Below, piece by piece: positions 57,289 to 64,000 of a stretch of 64,000 nt of DNA. The stretch's first letter is position 1. Each line of letters starts with the position of its first letter. The position numbers were made by a program, and so were the translations under genes. The notes under the pieces are model-generated. The model saw nothing but the letters and a program-made list of their open reading frames with translations. It was not told the origin of the DNA and did no database searches. Location: the NCBI GenBank assembly GCA_913056365.1, contig CAJXLT010000002.1:186001-250000 (forward strand), given 5' to 3'. This DNA comes from an uncultured Paenibacillaceae bacterium (lineage in GTDB: Bacteria > Bacillota > Bacilli > Paenibacillales > K13).

Positions 57289-59582
57289 GCTTCGCCCTCC
57301 TTGGCCGCCGCAAGCAGCTCCATCGCCAACGACTTGCCGGTTAAGCCAACTTCTTCAATCGGGCCGACGCATGCCGGGCAACCGCTCATACACGTACAAG
57401 CCTCCATATGCGCAATCGCCTTGTCCAGCAGCTCGCCATGTACCTCATACAGCCGTTCACTCAGTCCTATACCGCCGGGATAGCGGTCGTAGAAAAAGAC
57501 AGTCGGCCGCTTCGTATGCACGGCCTTCACCTGCGGCACGACACGAATATCCATCGGATCGCACATCAAGTACAGCGGAGCAATATGGACTAACACATTC
57601 GCCAGCCCAAGCAGGGCGAATTGCAAGTCATTAGTGCTGCGTCCTTCACTAAACCGTTCATCGAAGGAGAACCAGTAGGAGGTAGTATGCAGCTCTTCCT
57701 CAGGGAGATGAATCGGCCCGGCGCCAATATTCTCATGCGTGCCAAGCTTGATCTTCTTGAAGATCGTCGCCTTGGCGTTCACCGTCACCTCGCCGAAGCA
57801 GCGGGAGAGTATGCCAGTCGTCTCCTCACGATCCGTATGCAGCACCTTAAGCTGCACAGCAAGATTGGCATCCGTGTAGTAATCTACGCTAACCTGCCGA
57901 ACGAACGCCTTCTTCTCCTCGAAGTCGAGCTTCTCTACTTGGTACTGAACACCCTCATGAATGTATATCGCTTCCTCATGCAACAAGGTCGGCGCGCTGA
58001 AACGGTCAACCTCGCCTATTACCTTACTCCCCTCCGACATATCGATGATGACGAAGTTCTCCTGTGCCGCCGCTCGCAACGATACATTGTGTGCGGGGAA
58101 GGACTGCTCCATCCAATACCATCTGCCGTCCGCATGATGCAGTGTGCGCTCCTCTGTCAGAAACTCGAGAATGTCGATAATCGAAGTAGCTCCGAACGCT
58201 TCATCCTGTTCGAAGGGCAGCTCATACGCGGCACACTTCACTTGATCGAGTAATATCATCAGATTGTCCGGATGAATGAGCGCCTGCTCGGGTGGACGAT
58301 CGAAGAAAAACTGCGGATTTTGAATCATATACTGGTCCAATGGATTGCTGCTCGCCACCATGAACGTAATCGAGCTTTCCTGTCTGCGTCCAGCCCTCCC
58401 TGACTGCTGCCAAGTGCTCGCGACAGTGCCTGGATAGCCGTTCAGCACACATGCCTGCAGTTGTCCGATATCGATGCCGAGCTCCAGCGCGTTCGTACTG
58501 ACTACGCCGCGAATCTCTCCGTTACGCAAGCCGCGCTCAATCTCACGCCGCTGCTTCGGCAGATAGCCACCGCGATAGCCGCGTATCGACCGGGCACCTA
58601 ATTCGTTGCGAATCAGCTCTTGCAGATAGGTCAATAATATCTCGACGCGTACTCGGCTACGTGCGAAAACAATCGTCTGAATGCCTTGCCTGAGCAGCAT
58701 GCCTGCGATCTTCTTCGTCTCCAGCACACTGCTGCGGCGAATGCCGAGCTGACGGTTGACGACAGGGGGATTGTAGAAGACGACGTGCTTCTCCCCTGTC
58801 GGCGCGCCATTATTGTCGATGAGCGTGACACGCTCACCGATCAATCTCTCTGCATGCTCCTTCGGGTTCGCAATCGTAGCCGATGCGCATATAAACTGAG
58901 GAGCAGAGCCGTAAAACCGGCATATTCGCTTCAAGCGGCGAATGACGTTCGCCACATGGCTGCCGAATACGCCTCTGTATGCGTGCAGCTCGTCGATTAC
59001 AATATACTTCAAGTTCTCGAAGAGCTTGACCCACTTCGTATGATGCGGCAAAATCGCAGCATGCAGCATATCTGGGTTCGTCACGACGATATGGCCGGCA
59101 TTGCGAATCGCCTGCCGAACTGTTGGCGGCGTATCGCCATCGTACGTATGCGTCTTAATGTCCACTTCCATGAAGTCAACCATATGCTGGAGCTCTGCAA
59201 CCTGATCCTGAGCCAACGCCTTCGTCGGGAACAAGTACAATGCCCGCGCCTCATCATCACCTAGAACGCCTTGCAATACCGGAAGATTGTAGCACATCGT
59301 CTTACCCGAAGCAGTAGGGGTTACAGCTACGACATGATCCCCCCGAGTAATCGCTTCGAATGAATCTGCCTGATGCACATACAGGTCGCCAATGCCCTTC
59401 TGCTGTAACGCTTCCTGCAGCTTCGCATGGAGCCGATTCGGAAATGGCGCAGTTCTCGCAGGGCGCGGCGGGATCGTATGCCAGCATGTCACATTAGCCA
59501 TCAGCTCACGATTGTTCTTCATCTGGTCGATCCATTCCTGGATGGACGACACCTTCCCTGTAAGTCGATTCATCTCCAGCAT
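57285..59582 (-). CDS. mrfA: YprA/MrfA-like DEAD/DEAH helicase with DUF1998 C-terminus
   Basis: TPTASGKTMCYNLP, VIDELHAYRG, TNALELGIDIGQLQACVLNGYPGTVASTWQQSGRAGR, CTCMSGCPACVGP. Confidence 0.85.
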   Translation of the reverse strand: MLEMNRLTGKVSSIQEWIDQMKNNRELMANVTCWHTIPPRPARTAPFPNRLHAKLQEALQQKGIGDLYVHQADSFEAITRGDHVVAVTPTASGKTMCYNLPVLQGVLGDDEARALYLFPTKALAQDQVAELQHMVDFMEVDIKTHTYDGDTPPTVRQAIRNAGHIVVTNPDMLHAAILPHHTKWVKLFENLKYIVIDELHAYRGVFGSHVANVIRRLKRICRFYGSAPQFICASATIANPKEHAERLIGERVTLIDNNGAPTGEKHVVFYNPPVVNRQLGIRRSSVLETKKIAGMLLRQGIQTIVFARSRVRVEILLTYLQELIRNELGARSIRGYRGGYLPKQRREIERGLRNGEIRGVVSTNALELGIDIGQLQACVLNGYPGTVASTWQQSGRAGRRQESSITFMVASSNPLDQYMIQNPQFFFDRPPEQALIHPDNLMILLDQVKCAAYELPFEQDEAFGATSIIDILEFLTEERTLHHADGRWYWMEQSFPAHNVSLRAAAQENFVIIDMSEGSKVIGEVDRFSAPTLLHEEAIYIHEGVQYQVEKLDFEEKKAFVRQVSVDYYTDANLAVQLKVLHTDREETTGILSRCFGEVTVNAKATIFKKIKLGTHENIGAGPIHLPEEELHTTSYWFSFDERFSEGRSTNDLQFALLGLANVLVHIAPLYLMCDPMDIRVVPQVKAVHTKRPTVFFYDRYPGGIGLSERLYEVHGELLDKAIAHMEACTCMSGCPACVGPIEEVGLTGKSLAMELLAAAKEGEA

Positions 59583-59749
59583 CCCTTCCCCAACTCTATA
59601 GTGAACGATTCGTATGAACGATAAATTGTTGTGCATGATATACCGTGTAGAATGATTACTCATTACGAACTCTCTTCTATTTTACAGAATATACGTTCCC
59701 CTAGCAACGAAAACCTTCAAATGGGTCCCTGCCTTGCACAACAAAAAAA

Positions 59750-59788
59750 GACTGACCTAAAGTCCGGTTACAGACTAGTAGGACAGTC
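59750..59788 (-). terminator. Intrinsic terminator
   Basis: Minus strand GACTGTCCTA...TAGGTCAGTC followed by a 7-nt T-run. Confidence 0.6.
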
Positions 59789-59810
59789 TCTTAAGCGGGA
59801 GCGTAGACCG

Positions 59811-60020
59811 TTAAGTAGCGGAATCGTCATGATCATAGCGGAATCCGTCCTGCAGGACGCTAGCATCATTGCTCTGCGCAGACTGCAGTTGGTGCGAAGA
59901 TTGCCGAAGCTTGTTCAATACCCCACTATAATTCAAAGCTGACTGATAGCTTACCCCGTTGTTAATCCCTTCCTGCAGCGCCTGCTCAATAACCGCCATA
60001 TCTTGCGCATCCAGATCCAT
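59811..60020 (-). CDS. Small hypothetical protein
   Basis: MDLDAQDMAVIEQALQEGINNGVSYQSALNYSG..., with a terminator after the gene. Confidence 0.5.
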   Translation of the reverse strand: MDLDAQDMAVIEQALQEGINNGVSYQSALNYSGVLNKLRQSSHQLQSAQSNDASVLQDGFRYDHDDSAT

Positions 60021-60182
60021 GCCTGCTGCCTCCCTTTCTTGAATCTATATCCTTCAACTAGGTTGTACAGCCTAACAGCTTTCTATGCGTGCGATAGTTG
60101 TAAGAGCTGCATCATCAACTAGCTCAGGCGGGACAATGTAAGAATCAATCTCATGATTTGGGGTGCTTAGCTTACCCATGTT

Positions 60183-61247
60183 CTACTTATCATCTAGAAT
60201 AGCCATAACCTCCATTAGAAAATGGGCACTCAACTGAACGCTTAAATCCAGCGACTCGTCTTGCGGCCGTTTCCCCCAATGATAATGAAATAATCCATGA
60301 ACCTCGGAAGAACCTCTATGCCACAACTGCTCGGCATTATGTCGCAAAAAAGCTGTAATCTGTTGCGATCTCTCCGGATCTACAGCGATCAACTGAGCCA
60401 AGTAACGCACCAGGATACCCTTGAATAATCCTGCATCTCCTTGATCATCACCTTCACCATACATAGCTCCAGTCTCTGCATCAACGAATATATTCATCGT
60501 ATGTGTTGCTGTTAGCTGTGCATGATCAAGATAACTAGATTCTCCTGTTACCCTATAGAGCTCAACCGCAGCACCGATATAAACGCCCTGGCAATACGTG
60601 AACTTCCAGTCTGAATCGATCCTGCCATCTCCCAATCGGTTGATTCCATCCATAACAAAGCCCGTTTCTGGATGAACCAATGTTGACCGGAGCCAATCGA
60701 ATATATTCCTAGCAAAATCAAGATCTGATTGCTTGCCAAATAACCGGAATAGCCTAGCTCCCAATATCGCTGCAGGACCGTTCGCAGGGGTGTTTTTATA
60801 ATCAAGTTGGGATTTCTGCCAAGCGATCCCGCCACCCTGGTGATCATTCCAACCCGTTTGGATATCTTCCCACAGTTCGAATACTGCTTTCAAATAGACA
60901 TCGTCTCGAGTCTGTTCGTACACACGCAATAAGGCCAAGGCCATCCATTCCATGTCATCATACAACGCATTTATAATACTTCCACCATTACGGAACAGAA
61001 TCCCCTTATATTCCTGCTCTATCATCTCCAGCACAGCTCCGTCCTTCGTACGTTCGTACACATCAACTAGACTGTCAAGCGCGTGTGCATACCACCAGTA
61101 ATGGAACGTCAGATTACAACGATTATCCATGCAAGGATACGTATTGTTAAACATGTTCAAGTCTTCGTTCCAATAATGCTGAACTAGGCGATTGAAGGCT
61201 TCGTCCGCCCTGTCAGTCCAAGTTAAATAATCATTCATCTTTATCAT
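60183..61247 (-). CDS. GH76 family glycoside hydrolase (alpha-1,6-mannanase-like)
   Basis: NLTFHYWWYAHALDSLVDVYERT, ALYDDMEWMALALLRVYEQT, YCQGVYIGAAVELYRVTGE. Confidence 0.8.
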   Translation of the reverse strand: MIKMNDYLTWTDRADEAFNRLVQHYWNEDLNMFNNTYPCMDNRCNLTFHYWWYAHALDSLVDVYERTKDGAVLEMIEQEYKGILFRNGGSIINALYDDMEWMALALLRVYEQTRDDVYLKAVFELWEDIQTGWNDHQGGGIAWQKSQLDYKNTPANGPAAILGARLFRLFGKQSDLDFARNIFDWLRSTLVHPETGFVMDGINRLGDGRIDSDWKFTYCQGVYIGAAVELYRVTGESSYLDHAQLTATHTMNIFVDAETGAMYGEGDDQGDAGLFKGILVRYLAQLIAVDPERSQQITAFLRHNAEQLWHRGSSEVHGLFHYHWGKRPQDESLDLSVQLSAHFLMEVMAILDDK

Positions 61248-61279
61248 GGTCTCCCTCCATCGGAAAGGCGCTAGACTAT

Positions 61280-62194
61280 TTATTCTTTAATCCCAGAAAA
61301 AGCAATACCTTGCATAAAATACTTTTGCAAATAAATAAAAATAAGAACAATTGGAATCATCACAGCGCACGAAGCAGCCATCAGCGGACCAAAATCCGTA
61401 TTCCTGTTATAGGAAAAAGCCTGCAAACCCATTTGTACCGTAGCTTTATTAGGATCATTCAATATAATCAATGGCCATAAAAAGTTATTCCAGCCTGCCT
61501 GGAACGTAAATATGGCCAAGGTTGCCAGTGCTGGTTTCGTCAAAGGAAGATAAAGCTGCCAATAAATACGAAACTCTCCGCATCCTTCAATACGTGCCGC
61601 CTCCATTAAATCATTAGGCAAGCTCATAAAAAATTGACGCATCAAGAAGATGGCAAACGTACCCGAGGCACCAGGAAGAATAACCCCCCAAAACGAATTA
61701 AGCAATCCATATCCACCTGTCCCCAATATACTATTGCCTCCAAATAACGGAACATGCACTAGAACGATATACTGTGGAATAAACACAACAACCGGAGGAA
61801 TCATCATCGCCATAAGCAACATTCGAAATAAGAAAGTTCTGCCTCTAAACCGCAATTTAGCAAAAGCATAACCCCCAAGCGACCCGAACAATAAATTTAG
61901 ACAAACACCCGCGAGCGCAATAACGAATGAGTTATAAAAAAACCTGCCAAAAGGCACCAATGTGAATGCTTCTCGATAATGCTCGATTGTCAACTGAGAT
62001 GGAATCCATTGCATTGGAATTTGAAAAATCTCACGGTCCGGTCTAATAGACGTAAGAAAGCTCCAGATGAATGGAAGCGTCATCATAATTGCAATTAAGA
62101 CGCAGACACTATAGAAAAGGAGGTTGGTGACGACTTTTTTCCTTGCTAATCGTGGAATATGAGTAGCATTCACGACCACATTTAATTGTTTCAT
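61280..62194 (-). CDS. Carbohydrate ABC transporter permease (MalG-type)
   Basis: FFMSLPNDLMEAARIEGCGEFRIYWQLYLPLTKPALAT EAA loop. Confidence 0.9.
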   Translation of the reverse strand: MKQLNVVVNATHIPRLARKKVVTNLLFYSVCVLIAIMMTLPFIWSFLTSIRPDREIFQIPMQWIPSQLTIEHYREAFTLVPFGRFFYNSFVIALAGVCLNLLFGSLGGYAFAKLRFRGRTFLFRMLLMAMMIPPVVVFIPQYIVLVHVPLFGGNSILGTGGYGLLNSFWGVILPGASGTFAIFLMRQFFMSLPNDLMEAARIEGCGEFRIYWQLYLPLTKPALATLAIFTFQAGWNNFLWPLIILNDPNKATVQMGLQAFSYNRNTDFGPLMAASCAVMIPIVLIFIYLQKYFMQGIAFSGIKE

Positions 62195-62207
62195 TCCTGC
62201 CACCTCC

Positions 62208-63089
62208 TCATATATTGGCGCCATCGCGGTTCATTTTAAGATTAACGAATGTAAATACGACTAGAACTATAGCTAGAATGAAGGCCTGTGCGGAGGCATA
62301 GCCCATTTGCAATTGATTAAAGCCCATGTTGTAAATATGATACACTACAGTTTTCGTCGAATTAGCTGGCCCTCCCTGCGTTAGCACATAGGCCTGATCG
62401 AACAATTGAAGCGCCATAATAATACTCATCGTACTCACAAAAAATGTAACAGGCTTCAGCATCGGCCACGTAACATAATAAAAGCGTTGTACTTTGTTAG
62501 CACCATCTATTTTGGCAGATTCATACAAATGATCAGGTACTCCTTGTAAACCAGCCAAATATATAATCATATTGCTGCCTACGGTCATCCATAATGTGAT
62601 GACGACAATAGACAGCAATGCCGTATTCGTCTGGGCAAGCCAAGCCGGTCCAACAATGCCAATATAGGATAATAATTCATTGACCAAACCATATTCCGGG
62701 TTCAATAACCATAACCAAACTGTAGATGCCGCAACAGCCGAAGTGACCGTAGGCATATAATACATGGTACGAAAAAACTTCATCCCTGGCTTTTTCTGGT
62801 TGACCAATAGGGCAATTAGACACGATAGGATCACTATGGCCGGGACATATATGACAGTAAAAATTAGCACGTTCTTAAATGAAACCCAAAAAATATAATC
62901 CCCAATAAGCCGCTCGTAGTTGGCCAACCCAATCCAGTCTGATCTACTTAGCACATCATAATTGGTAAAGCTAATAAACAACGCCATCCCGACTGGCACG
63001 ACCATAAATACAAAAAATAGAAACATCGCTGGCGAGATAAATAAATAGGCCATGCGCGACTCGTGCTTGCCAACTCTTCCTGCTGCCAT
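62208..63089 (-). CDS. Sugar ABC transporter permease (MalF-type)
   Basis: GVPDHLYESAKIDGANKVQRFYYVTWPMLKPVTFFV EAA loop. Confidence 0.9.
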   Translation of the reverse strand: MAAGRVGKHESRMAYLFISPAMFLFFVFMVVPVGMALFISFTNYDVLSRSDWIGLANYERLIGDYIFWVSFKNVLIFTVIYVPAIVILSCLIALLVNQKKPGMKFFRTMYYMPTVTSAVAASTVWLWLLNPEYGLVNELLSYIGIVGPAWLAQTNTALLSIVVITLWMTVGSNMIIYLAGLQGVPDHLYESAKIDGANKVQRFYYVTWPMLKPVTFFVSTMSIIMALQLFDQAYVLTQGGPANSTKTVVYHIYNMGFNQLQMGYASAQAFILAIVLVVFTFVNLKMNRDGANI

Positions 63090-63136
63090 ATAAAACCCTC
63101 CTCATTGCAAGCAATGTGTACCCTAATTCCATATCA

Positions 63137-63169
63137 ATAGTAGAGGAGAGTCATCCTCTCCTCTACTAT
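63137..63169 (-). terminator. Intercistronic stem-loop after the substrate-binding gene
   Basis: Perfect 14-bp stem ATAGTAGAGGAGAG / CTCTCCTCTACTAT, 5-nt loop, no T-run on the minus strand. Confidence 0.55.
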
Positions 63170-63183
63170 CGGGATACTGTTCC

Positions 63184-64000
63184 TTATTCCAATTGATTGT
63201 TCTTTAGAATGTCATTACCTTGCTTCTCTGCCTTCTCCAGTGCATCCTCTATGGATTGATCTCCATTTAGGAATAACTCGAGATTCGGAATTAGAGCATC
63301 GGTCTCCATAATAGAGTACCCTGGATGGCGCGGTCGAATTTGGGCATAGTCCAAAATATCAAGAAAAGGTTTCAAGTAAGGATCTTCCTGGAAGAAAGGA
63401 TCCTCTTCGGCTTTTTTGTTGCCAGGGATATTGAAGCTTGTTTTCGCCCATAGCAACGCATTCTCAGGATTGGCTGTCCACCATTTCAAAAACGCCCAAG
63501 CGCCTTCTTTTTCTTGTGACGCCTCAGGGATGACAAGTCCGAAGCCACCCATAACACTCGCTTTTCCGCCTGGTCCTGCTGGCATATCTACTACGCCAAA
63601 ATCAAGTTCATCGCCATATTTTTTATACGTGCTAATCATCCATGGTCCTGTATTCAACATCGCTACTTTGCCAGTGACAAAGGCATCTGTGCCTTCTCCC
63701 ATGCCTTGCTCGAAACCAAGCTTATAAACCTTATCTTCATTCAGTAGTTGATCCCATAGCTGCAAAGCCTGCTTACCCGCTTCGGTATTAAATCCGGTCT
63801 GGCCATCTTCCGTAATCATCTCGCCGCCAGCTTGCCAGTGATACATATTGTATTCCCACGGTCCAAATGAAAATCCAGCTCGTTCTAGCTTATCTCCATC
63901 CCACACGGTCAGTTCTCTAGCTGCATGTCTAAGCTCTTCCCAAGTAGTTGGCGGAGTTAGTCCCTTCTCCTCAAATAACGTCTTATTGTAAAATAGCGCC
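63184..64000 (-). CDS. Sugar ABC transporter substrate-binding protein, 3' part; start lies beyond the window
   Basis: Frame open to window edge (ALFYNKTLFEEKGLTPPTTWEELRHAARELTVWDGDKLERAG...). Confidence 0.85.
   Translation of the reverse strand, partial: ALFYNKTLFEEKGLTPPTTWEELRHAARELTVWDGDKLERAGFSFGPWEYNMYHWQAGGEMITEDGQTGFNTEAGKQALQLWDQLLNEDKVYKLGFEQGMGEGTDAFVTGKVAMLNTGPWMISTYKKYGDELDFGVVDMPAGPGGKASVMGGFGLVIPEASQEKEGAWAFLKWWTANPENALLWAKTSFNIPGNKKAEEDPFFQEDPYLKPFLDILDYAQIRPRHPGYSIMETDALIPNLELFLNGDQSIEDALEKAEKQGNDILKNNQLE

Noticed and set aside
57621-59264. Long plus-strand ORFs (e.g. 57621-58253, 58686-59264)
   Set aside because: Antisense to the well-supported MrfA helicase; composition follows its reverse frames.

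Overview
64-kb chromosomal segment of a Paenibacillus-like (Bacillota) genome. This lineage call is inferred from gene content and style only. No rRNA, tRNA, transposase, integrase, phage or CRISPR-Cas genes were seen. Left part (0-18.5 kb): mostly housekeeping genes, including a DUF1054 fragment, MFS transporter, arginine decarboxylase, Pth2-type peptidyl-tRNA hydrolase, NMT1/SsuA-like ABC importer, SDR, GluQRS, MurI and a GH94 phosphorylase. Middle (18.5-31.8 kb): the most unusual region. It holds a frameshifted radical-SAM-like gene, an NTP_transf_5 nucleotidyltransferase with a CBM9-like tail and a thymidylate-kinase-like protein. Divergent from these are two ABC-2 permeases and an ATPase, two paralogous copies of an uncharacterised ~110-aa domain (one alone, one fused to a stand-alone NRPS-type condensation domain), a secreted matrixin-like protease, and a hybrid sensor kinase/response regulator/HTH protein. 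I propose it as a candidate undescribed biosynthesis-export-sensing locus. Right part: a CHY zinc finger protein, thioesterase, subtilase with candidate Pho-box and cre sites, and a complete Gram-positive Tad/Flp pilus locus. The pilus locus is flanked by an FHA protein and a Ser/Thr kinase with a MinD/ParA-like C-terminus, and has a possible leader attenuator before tadZ. After it come YheC/D, YpdA, Nfo, MutM, a hairpin repeat array, MrfB/MrfA (YprB/YprA) and a GH76 + sugar ABC transporter operon running off the right edge. All calls come from reading the translations and DNA by eye; no database search was run.
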